From: Mycolicibacter kumamotonensis | Lineage (GTDB): Bacteria; Actinomycetota; Actinomycetes; Mycobacteriales; Mycobacteriaceae | DNA: 34,195 nucleotides | Reading direction: 5' to 3' | NCBI RefSeq assembly: GCF_002086285.1 | Contig: NZ_MVHU01000041.1 | Span: 1 to 34,195, forward strand | Shown: positions 16,065 to 23,653 of the stretch, in pieces | How the letters are laid out: each line of letters begins with the position of its first letter | How positions within the stretch are numbered: position 1 is the stretch's first letter | The notes under the pieces: model-generated | Told to the model about the DNA's origin: nothing | The model's database searches: none | Seen by the model: the letters and a program-made list of their open reading frames with translations, nothing else | Program-made: the position numbers and the translations under genes

Positions 16065-17015
16065 CTACTCCGCGTCCTTCGGTGGAGCTACCGGGTTCTC
16101 GTTCTGCCGATCTGGCACGTTCGCTTCCGGTTGAGGATCCGACGGTGGTACCGGTTCTTCGGCGGGTGATTCGGCGGGTGAATCGGCCGCGATCTTCTCA
16201 CCGTCGTCCGGCACGACATCGGATTCCGGTTCGGCCGGCAGTTGCCGGACCGAAACACTCTCGGGCGCCGCGTACGACTGAATGGATGGCGCCGCCGCGG
16301 TGGTAATCTGCTGCGGACTAATTCTGCGTTGCCGGTCGATTTCGACCGCGGCATATTCGGAATAGAATTCGCTCAGCTCAGAGATAACACCCGGCCCATC
16401 AGGCGCTTCTGCCGTTGTGTTTCGATACGGCAGGTGTTGCGCCGGGTGCCCACCGGGACCACCGTCGGCGGGCTCGGCCGCCACGACGGCGTGCCCCCGC
16501 CCACCGGGACCAGCGTCGGCAGGCTCGGCCGCCACGGCGGCGTGCCCGTGCCCGCCGGGACCCGACTGAGCCGTCGTGGTCACACCACCCGCCGCCGAAG
16601 GCGGTCCGTCAGGACCGAACCCGGGCCCGCCGGCAACAACGAACACCACGGTTACACAGGCATTTACCGCGATTGCGACCCGCCTGCCGCGCATGGCGTC
16701 AACCGACTGCCGGGCAGCTGTCCGACCCGTCGTCAAGACGCCTCGAAGCAACCCGTCGGTCCGCATCGACTCGATCCCCACCACCACTGCACCTGAAACG
16801 GCCTGCACCGCGTCCGTACCCCACCGGCCCTTCGATGCATGGCGAGCCCTCGGTGCGGGCGGCATGACGTGCAACCCGTGGCGTCCGCGCTGTTGTTTGG
16901 CGATCACATTTCCGGTCAAGGCGCCGCGCATTCGCATAGTCTGAACTAGCCCTGTGTTGACGTCAAGAAGTCGACCGGTGCAGGTAACTGCCTTCCGGCG
17001 ACACATGGAAGACAT
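16065..17015 (-). CDS. Membrane-anchored Pro/Ala-rich exported protein with tandem repeats, function unknown
   Basis: 316 aa if begun at ATG 17013-17015. A basic cytoplasmic head (1-112, many Arg, few acidic residues) leads to one membrane helix (about 113-129, VAIAVNACVTVVFVVAG). Outside are two copies of a 17-residue repeat of the form GPGGxGHAxVAAEPADx plus a third start (about 142-183), then a mixed segment with VISELSEFYSEYAAVEIDRQRRISPQQI, and an acidic proline-rich C-terminus. I recognise no family. Later starts (ATG 16935-16937 or 16866-16868) are possible since no start has a clear ribosome site; the first is preferred because a GATAAT -10 candidate lies 11 nt upstream, giving a near-leaderless message. 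It is 93 nt ahead of lgt and probably co-transcribed with it. Confidence 0.6.
   Translation of the reverse strand: MSSMCRRKAVTCTGRLLDVNTGLVQTMRMRGALTGNVIAKQQRGRHGLHVMPPAPRARHASKGRWGTDAVQAVSGAVVVGIESMRTDGLLRGVLTTGRTAARQSVDAMRGRRVAIAVNACVTVVFVVAGGPGFGPDGPPSAAGGVTTTAQSGPGGHGHAAVAAEPADAGPGGRGHAVVAAEPADGGPGGHPAQHLPYRNTTAEAPDGPGVISELSEFYSEYAAVEIDRQRRISPQQITTAAAPSIQSYAAPESVSVRQLPAEPESDVVPDDGEKIAADSPAESPAEEPVPPSDPQPEANVPDRQNENPVAPPKDAE
16451..16563. repeat. 51-bp tandem repeat, about 2.2 copies
   Basis: Unit 1 is 16451-16501, unit 2 is 16502-16552, and a partial third begins at 16553. Units differ at a handful of bases. The period is a multiple of three and encodes the 17-residue Gly/His/Ala/Glu/Pro repeat of the exported protein, so copy number can change without loss of frame. 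Confidence 0.85.
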
Positions 17016-17085
17016 TCCAATCGGGGATTATCCCGCTTTGGAGAGATTTACAAATTCGGTCCCTGATCATATAAAATTCTCCAAA
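17006..17085 (-). promoter_or_regulatory. AT-rich promoter region with three nested palindromes
   Basis: Minus strand: candidate -35 TTTGTA (17049-17054), 16-nt spacer, candidate -10 GATAAT (17027-17032), transcript start near 17020. Palindromes: TGGAA-N4-TTCCA (17006-17019) over the transcript and translation start; GGGATTATCCC (17024-17034) over the -10; and TTTGGAGA/TCTCCAAA (17037-17044 and 17078-17085) flanking the -35. The stretch is far more AT-rich than its surroundings. It would drive the exported-protein and lgt genes. Bases 17086-17187 hold no feature I can support. Confidence 0.45.
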
Positions 17086-17187
17086 TGACAATCGCATTGC
17101 ATTCATAACGGCGAGCGACTGATAGCGAACCCGAACTCGACGTGCGCGGCCCTACGGACGCCTCCGTGGTGCAGGGCCGGCACCCGG

Positions 17188-18372
17188 TCAGCGGGTTAGC
17201 AGCGCCACGCACTCCACGTGGTGGGTGAGCGGGAACGCGTCGAACACCCGGATCCGCTCGACGGAGTAACCCTGTCCGCGGTACAACCCGATGTCGCGGG
17301 CGAAAGCCGCTGCCTCACAACCGATGTGCACCAGTCGCGGTACGCCGGCGGCCGCCAGCGCCTCGATCACCTCGCGCCCGGCACCGGCCCGCGGCGGATC
17401 CAGCACCGCGACATCGGCACCGGCCTGCTCGGCTCCGAGGGCCTTGCGGACCGAGTCGGTGCGCACCGACACCTGCGGCAGGTCGGCCAGGGCGGCCCGA
17501 CCCGCGCCGGTGGCGGCCCGGGAGGTGTCGACGCTGATCACCCGCCCGGACTCCCCCACCGCCGCGGCCAGCGCCGCGGCGAAGATCCCGGCCCCACCGT
17601 AGAGGTCCCAGGCGGTCATGCCCGCTTCCGGGCGCGCCCACTCGGCGATCAGCGCGCTGTAGATCTCGGCCGCCCGCCGGTGCGCCTGCCAGAACGATGT
17701 CACCGGGATCCGCCAGCGCCGGCGGCCGACCCACTGGGTGGCGTGGTAGTCGCCCTCGATGACCTGCGGGCGATGGCCGCGGCCGGTGCTCACCACGTGC
17801 CGGACGCCGTCGTCGTCGAGCACCGCGTGGATGTGGTCGCCGGGGGTGAAGGCCAGCTCGGAAAGCCCTTTGGTCAGCCCGGAAGGCAGCTGGCCGCACC
17901 GCAGGTCGGTGACGAGCTCGTCGCTGTGATACCGGTGAAATCCGGCCCGGCCGTCGCCGCCGGCCTCCAGTCGGACCCTGCTGCGCCAGCCGGTCGCCCC
18001 GCCCTCGCCCAGTGCTTCGGCCTCGCCGTGCCAGTCGTATCCGCCGAGCCGGGCCAGCTGGTTCGACACCACCTCGCCCTTGAGCGCCCGCGCCACGGCC
18101 GGGTCGGCGAACGCCAGATCACAGCAGCCGGCGCCACCGACGCCGGCGATCGGGCACAGCGAGGCGACCCGGCCGTCGGCCGGTTCGAGCACTTCCACGC
18201 ATTCGCCGTACCAATACGAGCCGCGCTCGGCGGTGATCCGCACCCGCACCCGTTCCCCGGGCAGCGCGTAGCGCACGAAGACCACCCGGCCCCCGGAGTC
18301 TGGGTGACGCGCCACACAACTGCCCCCGTTGGCCGGTGGCCCCGCCACCAGTGTCAGCTCATGGTCGATCAC
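17188..18372 (-). CDS. TrmA/RumA-family RNA uracil-C5 methyltransferase (Rv2689c-like)
   Basis: 394 aa. GTG start (18370-18372) overlaps the stop of the APC permease (GTGA). Residues 1-60 form a TRAM-like RNA-binding domain (LVAGPPANGGSCVARHP; GRVVFVRYALPGERVRVRI). The SAM-dependent methyltransferase part has motif I DLYGGAGIFAAAL, the DPPRAGAG motif, the cysteine-bearing HIGCEAAAFARD segment, equivalent to the catalytic SCN-type motif, and the final HHVECVALL with the expected glutamate. It should methylate a uridine in rRNA or tRNA; the target cannot be read. The region matching the RumA iron-sulphur ligands reads CPIAGVGGAGCCDLAF, so ligand spacing differs from E. coli RumA. Last gene of its pair; the accessory mce block begins beyond its stop. 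Confidence 0.88.
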   Translation of the reverse strand: MIDHELTLVAGPPANGGSCVARHPDSGGRVVFVRYALPGERVRVRITAERGSYWYGECVEVLEPADGRVASLCPIAGVGGAGCCDLAFADPAVARALKGEVVSNQLARLGGYDWHGEAEALGEGGATGWRSRVRLEAGGDGRAGFHRYHSDELVTDLRCGQLPSGLTKGLSELAFTPGDHIHAVLDDDGVRHVVSTGRGHRPQVIEGDYHATQWVGRRRWRIPVTSFWQAHRRAAEIYSALIAEWARPEAGMTAWDLYGGAGIFAAALAAAVGESGRVISVDTSRAATGAGRAALADLPQVSVRTDSVRKALGAEQAGADVAVLDPPRAGAGREVIEALAAAGVPRLVHIGCEAAAFARDIGLYRGQGYSVERIRVFDAFPLTHHVECVALLTR

Positions 18373-20366
18373 TCCATGAAGCCTCTCCGGGTGTCGCCGG
18401 GGGCGTGATGCGGCGCCAGCACCTTGCGCCGTTCCGAGGAGTTGAGCTGCCAGGGCACCGAGGTGACCATCACCTGCGGCATGAACAGCAGCCGGGTCTT
18501 GAGCCGCAACGCGCTCTGGTTGTGCAGCACCTGTTCCCACCAGTGGCCCACCACGTATTCGGGGATGTACACGGTCACCACGGTGCGCGGCGACTCCTTG
18601 TTGATGCGCCGGACGTACTCCAGCACCGGCCGGGTGACCTCGCGGTAGGGCGAGGCGATCACCTTGAGCGGCACGGTGATCTCGCTGTCCTCCCATTCGC
18701 GGACCAGGGCGCGGGTTTCGGTGTCATCGACGTTGACGGTGATCGCCTCCAGGGTGTCCGGGCGCGTCGCCCGCGCGTAGGCCAGCGCGCGGCGGGTGGG
18801 CAGGTGCAGCTTGGAGACCAGTACCAGGGCGTGGTTGCGGCTGGGCAGCACCGCCTGATCGTCGAGGGCAGCGGACTGTTCGGCCAGTTCCTGGCTGACC
18901 GCGTCGTAGTGCCGGCGGATCATCTTCATCATGACGAACAGCACCGACATCACGACGATCGCGATCCAGGCGCCGGCCACGAACTTGGTGACGACCACGA
19001 CGATCAACACGGTTCCGGTGGCGACGAATCCGGTGGTGTTGACCACCCGGGAGCGCATCATCTTGACCCGGGCGGCACGATCGGTTTCGGTGCGCAACAA
19101 CCGGTTCCAGTGCCGGACCATGCCGATCTGACTCAGCGTGAAGGAAACGAACACCCCGACGATGTAGAGCTGGATCAGTGCGGTGACCTCAGCGCCGAAC
19201 GCCACGATGAAGGCGACGGCCACCACCGCAAGAAAGAGGATGCCGTTGGAGAACGCCAGCCGGTCGCCGCGGGTGTGAAGCTGGCGCGGAAGGTAGCGGT
19301 CCTGGGCCAGGATCGAGCCGAGCACCGGGAAGCCGTTGAACGCGGTGTTGGCCGCCAGCGCCAGGATCAGCGCGGTCACGCCGGCGATGATCCACAGGCC
19401 CGGCGGAAAACCGTGGAACACCGTGTCGGCGAGCTGCGCCAACAGGGTCTTCTGGTCGTAGTCGGCCGGCGCCCCGATCAGTTGTTCGTGCGGGCGCGCG
19501 GCGATCTTCACTCCGGTCTCCCTCGCCAGCACGATGATGCCCATCATCAGGGTCACCGCGATAACGCCCAGCATCAACAGCGTGGTGGCCGCATTGCGCG
19601 ATTTGGGTTTGCGGAACGCCGGCACACCGTTGCTGATCGCCTCCACCCCGGTCAGCGCCGCACAGCCCGACGAGAACGACTTCGCCACCAGGAACACCAG
19701 CGCCACGCCGACCACCTCGCCGTGCGCCGAGTGGATCTTGAACGCCGCCGATTCGGCCTGCAGTGGATGGTCCAGCACGAAGATCTGGAACAGCCCCCAG
19801 CCCAGCATCGTGAAGACTCCGATCATGAACGCGTACGTCGGGAAGGCGAACGCGGTGCCGGATTCGCGGATCCCGCGCAGATTGGCCGCGGCCACCACGA
19901 CGACGGTCCCCACCGCGAACGCCACCTTGTGATCGGCGATGAATGGGATCGCCGAACCGATGTTGGCGACTCCCGCTGAGATCGAGACTGCAACGGTCAG
20001 AACGTAATCCACCATCAGGGCGCTGGCTACCGTCAGGCCCGCGGTAGGGCCCAGGTTGGTGGTGACCACCTCGTAGTCCCCGCCGCCGGAAGGGTAGGCG
20101 TGCACGTTCTGGCGGTAGGAGGCCACCACCGTGATGAACACGAACGCCACCGCCAGGCCGACCCAGGGCGTCAAGCGGTAGGCAGCGATACCCGCCACCG
20201 ACAACACCAGGAAGACCTCTTCGGGGCCGTAGGCCACCGAGGACAGCGCGTCGGAGGCGAACACCGGCAGCGCGACGCGCTTGGGCAACAGCGTCTGACT
20301 GAGCCGATCACTGCGGAACGGCCGGCCCAGCAGCAGCCGCCGCGCAGCGGTGGAAATCTTCGACAC
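18369..20366 (-). CDS. APC-superfamily amino-acid/polyamine or potassium permease (Rv2690c-like)
   Basis: 665 aa. About twelve membrane helices cover residues 30-480, with the APC-type start LPVFASDALSSVAYGPEEVFLVL and PSGGGDYEVV in the early loop. The C-terminal 180 residues are a cytoplasmic soluble domain (HALVLVSKLHLPTRRALAYARAT; ITVNVDDTETRALVREWED; RTVVTVYIPEYVVGHWWEQVLHN) resembling the universal-stress-like tail of KUP/APC carriers. Substrate unknown; divergence from ceoB-ceoC, which encode potassium-uptake regulators, hints at ion transport but does not prove it. The start is GTG 20364-20366; TACCCT lies 8 nt upstream, so the message is probably leaderless. Overlaps the methyltransferase by 4 nt. 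Confidence 0.9.
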   Translation of the reverse strand: MSKISTAARRLLLGRPFRSDRLSQTLLPKRVALPVFASDALSSVAYGPEEVFLVLSVAGIAAYRLTPWVGLAVAFVFITVVASYRQNVHAYPSGGGDYEVVTTNLGPTAGLTVASALMVDYVLTVAVSISAGVANIGSAIPFIADHKVAFAVGTVVVVAAANLRGIRESGTAFAFPTYAFMIGVFTMLGWGLFQIFVLDHPLQAESAAFKIHSAHGEVVGVALVFLVAKSFSSGCAALTGVEAISNGVPAFRKPKSRNAATTLLMLGVIAVTLMMGIIVLARETGVKIAARPHEQLIGAPADYDQKTLLAQLADTVFHGFPPGLWIIAGVTALILALAANTAFNGFPVLGSILAQDRYLPRQLHTRGDRLAFSNGILFLAVVAVAFIVAFGAEVTALIQLYIVGVFVSFTLSQIGMVRHWNRLLRTETDRAARVKMMRSRVVNTTGFVATGTVLIVVVVTKFVAGAWIAIVVMSVLFVMMKMIRRHYDAVSQELAEQSAALDDQAVLPSRNHALVLVSKLHLPTRRALAYARATRPDTLEAITVNVDDTETRALVREWEDSEITVPLKVIASPYREVTRPVLEYVRRINKESPRTVVTVYIPEYVVGHWWEQVLHNQSALRLKTRLLFMPQVMVTSVPWQLNSSERRKVLAPHHAPGDTRRGFME

Positions 20367-20374
20367 GAGAGCCA

Positions 20375-20380
20375 AGGGTA
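20375..20380 (-). promoter_or_regulatory. -10 element for the APC permease gene (leaderless)
   Basis: TACCCT on the minus strand, 8 nt before the GTG. The arrangement TANNNT-N8-GTG fits leaderless mycobacterial genes, and no Shine-Dalgarno sequence is present. The same spacing and CTC-GTG ending occur at dut. Confidence 0.55.
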
Positions 20381-20469
20381 AGCCAGGGCGGCTCTGGCGG
20401 TAGCGTTCAACGAATACGGGCACTATTGCGGGTGAGAGCCAGCCGAAACCAGCCGAAAGGACCGTGCAC

Positions 20470-21141
20470 GTGCGGGTAGTTGTGATGGGATGCGGCCGGG
20501 TGGGGGCCTCGGTGGCAGACGGGCTGTCCCGGATCGGCCACGAGGTCGCCATCATCGACCGTGACAGCACCGCGTTCAACCGGCTCAGCCCGGAGTTCAG
20601 CGGTGAACGGGTGCTGGGCATGGGCTTCGACCGCGACGTGCTGCTGCGCGCGGGTATCGAAGACGCCGGCGCCTTCGCCGCGGTCTCCTCGGGTGACAAC
20701 TCCAACATCATCGCGGCGCGACTGGCCCGCGAAACTTTCGGCGTCGCGCGGGTGGTCGCCCGCATCTATGACGCCAAGCGGGCCGCGGTCTACGAGCGCC
20801 TCGGCATTCCCACCATCGCCACCGTGCCCTGGACCACCGATCGCCTGCTCGACGCCTTGACCCGCGAAAGCGAGACCACCAAGTGGCGTGACCCGACCGG
20901 CACCGTCGCGGTCGCCGAGGTCGTGCTGCACGAGGACTGGATCGGTCGCCCCGTCACCGATCTGGAGGCCGCCGTCAACGCCCGGGTGGCGTTTTTGATC
21001 CGGTTCGGCACCGGCATCCTGCCCGAGCCGAAGACGGTCATCCAGGCCAGCGACCAGGTGTACATCGTCGCGGTGTCCGGTCGCGTCGCCGAGGCGATCG
21101 CGATCGCCGCGCTGCCGCCCAGCGAGGAGCTGGACACATGA
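20470..21141 (+). CDS. ceoB: TrkA-family potassium uptake regulator CeoB
   Basis: 223 aa. N-terminal RCK/TrkA-N Rossmann domain with MGCGRVGASVADGL (GxGxxG) and the acidic IIDRD at the end of the second strand, as expected for NAD(H) binding; C-terminal TrkA-C domain (EVVLHEDWIGRPVTDLEAAVNARVAFLIR). It controls a potassium channel or transporter at the inner membrane face. The start is GTG 20470-20472 with AAAGGA 8 nt before it; the in-frame GTG at 20464 is too close to that site. Overlaps ceoC by 4 nt (ATGA). The 103-nt space to the divergent permease contains a short direct repeat of AGCCGAAA just before the ribosome site. Confidence 0.93.
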   Translation: MRVVVMGCGRVGASVADGLSRIGHEVAIIDRDSTAFNRLSPEFSGERVLGMGFDRDVLLRAGIEDAGAFAAVSSGDNSNIIAARLARETFGVARVVARIYDAKRAAVYERLGIPTIATVPWTTDRLLDALTRESETTKWRDPTGTVAVAEVVLHEDWIGRPVTDLEAAVNARVAFLIRFGTGILPEPKTVIQASDQVYIVAVSGRVAEAIAIAALPPSEELDT

Positions 21142-21800
21142 AGGTTGCGGTGGCCGGGGCCGGGGCCGTCGGCCGGTCGATCGCCCGGGAACTGCTCGAC
21201 AGCGATCACCAGGTGACGCTGATCGAGCGCAACCCCGAACACGTCGACGTCGAGGACATCGCCGACGCACAGTGGCAGCTGGGCGACGCCTGCGAGCTGA
21301 GCCTGCTGGAGTCGGTGCACTTGGAGGACTTCGACGTCGTCATCGCCGCCACCGGCGACGACAAGGTCAATGTGGTGCTGTCGCTGCTGGCCAAGACGGA
21401 GTTCGCCGTGCCCCGGGTGGTGGCCCGGGTCAACGACCCCCGCAACGAATGGCTGTTCACCGACGCCTGGGGGGTGGACGTGGCGGTGTCCACCCCGCGC
21501 ATGCTCGCCTCGCTGGTCGAGGAAGCCGTCGCGGTCGGGGACCTGGTGCGGCTCATGGAGTTCCGCAAGGGCCAGGCCAACCTGTTGGAGATCACCCTGC
21601 CCGACGACACCCCGTGGGGTGGCAAACCGGTGCGCAAGCTGTCGCTGCCTCGCGACGCCGCGCTGGTGACGATCCTGCGCGGCACCCGGGTGATCGTGCC
21701 CCAGGACGACGAGCCCCTCGAGGGCGGCGACGAGCTGCTGTTCGTCGCGTCCACCGGAGTCGAGAACGAACTGCGCGAGCTGCTGCTACCGGCGCACTGA
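21138..21800 (+). CDS. ceoC: TrkA-family potassium uptake regulator CeoC
   Basis: 220 aa. Same two-domain plan as CeoB: Rossmann start VAVAGAGAVGRSIARELL, second-strand acid LIERNPEHV, VIAATGDDKVNVVLSLLAK; then TrkA-C (NLLEITLPDDTPWGGKPVRKLSLPRDAALVTILRG; GGDELLFVAS). The two genes overlap by 4 nt and the proteins probably form a hetero-oligomeric ring that gates K+ uptake, as TrkA-type proteins do. The last 15 nt overlap the end of the convergent DUF3159 gene. Confidence 0.93.
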   Translation: MKVAVAGAGAVGRSIARELLDSDHQVTLIERNPEHVDVEDIADAQWQLGDACELSLLESVHLEDFDVVIAATGDDKVNVVLSLLAKTEFAVPRVVARVNDPRNEWLFTDAWGVDVAVSTPRMLASLVEEAVAVGDLVRLMEFRKGQANLLEITLPDDTPWGGKPVRKLSLPRDAALVTILRGTRVIVPQDDEPLEGGDELLFVASTGVENELRELLLPAH

Positions 21801-22445
21801 CCGCGATTCGCCGTCGACGTCGGCGGGCCGCTCATCCAGGGCCCGCTGCACGTATTTGACCGCCAGGTAGGTCGCCACCGCCGCCAGCGCGGTCAGCGGC
21901 CAGCCCATCGCGATGCGCGCCACCCCCAGCCAGCCGGTCTGGTCGGCGTTGTAGAGCAGCCGCTGCACCACAAAGCGGGACCCGAACACCAGCACCCAGG
22001 TCAGCGTCGCGAGGTCGTAGGCGTAGATCGTCGCCGGCAGCTCCCGCCAGGCCAGACCCTGTCCGCTGGCCCAGCTCCAGATGTAGCCGACCACCGGCCG
22101 GCGGATCAGGATGGAGCCGGCGAACACCACTGCCCACCCCAGCGACGTCCAGATCCCGAGCAGGAAATATCCCTTGGAGTCGCCCATCAGATAGGCGATC
22201 AGGGCGCAGACGGCCACCCCGAAGAATCCCGAGACGGCCGGCTGGGTGGATTCCCGGCGGATCAGTCGCCACACCAGCACCGCCGCGGCCACGCCCAGCG
22301 CCGCCACCACGGCCACCCGCAGGCCGAAGGCGCTGGAGGCCGGGACGAACACCACGATCGGCAGTGACGAATAGATCAGGCCGGCCACCCCGCCGATCTG
22401 CTCAAGGAGCCGCTGCGGGCCCTGCGGTCCGTAGTCGTCGGTCAT
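21786..22445 (-). CDS. DUF3159 integral membrane protein (Rv2693c-like)
   Basis: 219 aa with about five to six membrane helices (IYSSLPIVVFVPASSAF; VAVVAALGVAAAVLVWRLI; FFGVAVCALIAYLMG; WAVVFAGSILI; LTALAAVATYLAV). Features of DUF3159: GDSKGYFLLGIWTS, RRPVVGYIW, RFVVQRLLYNADQTGWLGVARIAMGWPL. Function unknown. The start is ATG 22443-22445 with GGAG 5 nt upstream; an in-frame GTG at 22476-22478 overlaps the stop of the OB-fold gene (GTGA) and would add 11 residues. Probably one transcript with that gene. Converges with ceoC, overlapping its last 15 nt. Confidence 0.87.
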   Translation of the reverse strand: MTDDYGPQGPQRLLEQIGGVAGLIYSSLPIVVFVPASSAFGLRVAVVAALGVAAAVLVWRLIRRESTQPAVSGFFGVAVCALIAYLMGDSKGYFLLGIWTSLGWAVVFAGSILIRRPVVGYIWSWASGQGLAWRELPATIYAYDLATLTWVLVFGSRFVVQRLLYNADQTGWLGVARIAMGWPLTALAAVATYLAVKYVQRALDERPADVDGESRSVRR

Positions 22446-22474
22446 CACTGCTCCGGCCGGACGGTCTCCGGCGG

Positions 22475-22846
22475 TCACTGCTGAATTTCGTAGTGGGGGT
22501 TGTAGATGGCTTTGCAGCCGCTCTCGAGTTTTCCGAGCCGGCCGTGCACCCGCAGGGTGCGGCCCGAGTCGATTCCGGGAATGCGGCGCTGGCCCAGCCA
22601 CACCAGCGTCACCGTGTCGGTCCCGTCGAACAGCTCGGCGCGGACCCCGCCCACGCACCCCTTGGCGTTGGCCTCCACGCTGCGCAGCACCCCGACCATC
22701 GTGACCTCTTGACCGCGTTCGCAGTCGATGGCGCGCTGGGCGCCGGTGTTGAGCGCCTCGTCGGACAATTCCTCGACATCGCGTAACTCAGGATCTTCGG
22801 TCAGTCGCCGAGTCAGCCGGCGCAGGTACTCCTTCGGAGCAGCCAT
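22475..22846 (-). CDS. OB-fold nucleic-acid-binding domain protein (Rv2694c-like)
   Basis: 123 aa. A charged helical head (1-45, RLTRRLTEDPELRDVEELSDEAL) precedes a single OB-fold of RecG/tRNA-anticodon type: VTMVGVLRSVEANAKGCVGGVRAELFDGTDTVTLVWLGQRRIPGI and GRTLRVHGRLGKLESGCKAIYNPHYEI. Likely binds nucleic acid; partner unknown. ATG start with GGGAG close upstream. First gene of a two-gene unit with the DUF3159 membrane protein, and divergent from the hydrolase gene. Confidence 0.87.
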   Translation of the reverse strand: MAAPKEYLRRLTRRLTEDPELRDVEELSDEALNTGAQRAIDCERGQEVTMVGVLRSVEANAKGCVGGVRAELFDGTDTVTLVWLGQRRIPGIDSGRTLRVHGRLGKLESGCKAIYNPHYEIQQ

Positions 22847-22948
22847 GCTCTCTCCCTCAACTGTGTGCGCCCGCTACGGTAGACCTGTTGGTTACCTAAT
22901 GCCACACCGGCCGTCGGGGTGTCGGGCCGCACCCGGCACGATCAAGGG

Positions 22949-23653
22949 GTGGCATTCGATCTGCACGGCATGACGGCCGTCCTGCTGCCCGGAACCGGAT
23001 CCGACGACGACTACGTCCGCCGGGCGTTCGCCGCCCCGTTGCAGCAGGTGGGCGCCGACTTGGTGGCGCACCGCCCGCAACCCGAATGCCTGGTCGAGGG
23101 CTATCGCGCGGCGTTGGACGCCGCCGCCCGCTCCGGTCCGATCATCGTCGGGGGTGTGTCGATCGGCGCAGCGGTGGGCGCCGCGTGGGCTCTGCAACAC
23201 CCCGGCCAGGTGGTCGCGGTGTTGGCCGCACTGCCCGCCTGGACGGGCCCGCCCGGTGCCGCCCCGGCCGCTCAGGCGGCCCGCTACAGCGCCGAGCAGC
23301 TGCGCCGCGACGGGTTGCCGGCGGTGGTGGCGCAGATGCGCGCGACCAGCCCGGCCTGGCTCGCCGATGAGCTGACCCGCTCATGGACCGTCCAGTGGCC
23401 GCAGCTTCCCGACGCCCTGGAGCAGGCGGCGGCCTATGTCGCGCCGACGCACGCCGAGCTGGCGGCCCTGACCGTGCCGATGGGGGTGACCGCGGCCGTC
23501 GACGACGCGGTGCATCCGTTGCAGACGGCCTCCGAATGGACCGCCGCCGCCCCGCGCGCGGCGCTGCGCACCGTCACCCTGGACCAGATCGGCGCCGACC
23601 CGGCTGCCCTGGGCACCACGTGCGTGGAGGCGCTGCTGATCGCGGCTCGCTAA
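22949..23653 (+). CDS. Alpha/beta hydrolase (Rv2695-like)
   Basis: 234 aa. The fold is shown by VLLPGTGSDDDYVRRAFA (oxyanion-loop region), the nucleophile elbow GGVSIGAAVG (G-x-S-x-G), and VDDAVHPLQTA near the C-terminus, giving a plausible acid and histidine. Substrate unknown. No signal peptide, so probably cytoplasmic. The start is GTG 22949-22951 (VAFDLHGMTAVLLPG), chosen because the length then agrees with the M. tuberculosis homologue as I recall it; GTG 22919-22921 is an in-frame alternative. AAGGG abuts the chosen start, so ribosome spacing does not settle it. The stop overlaps the stop of the convergent DUF3710 gene (CTAA, 4 nt). Confidence 0.82.
   Translation: MAFDLHGMTAVLLPGTGSDDDYVRRAFAAPLQQVGADLVAHRPQPECLVEGYRAALDAAARSGPIIVGGVSIGAAVGAAWALQHPGQVVAVLAALPAWTGPPGAAPAAQAARYSAEQLRRDGLPAVVAQMRATSPAWLADELTRSWTVQWPQLPDALEQAAAYVAPTHAELAALTVPMGVTAAVDDAVHPLQTASEWTAAAPRAALRTVTLDQIGADPAALGTTCVEALLIAAR

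Noticed and set aside
18336..19979. 547-codon plus-strand open frame opposite the permease
   Set aside because: A His/Arg/Asp/Gln-rich shadow of a well-supported membrane protein gene on the other strand.
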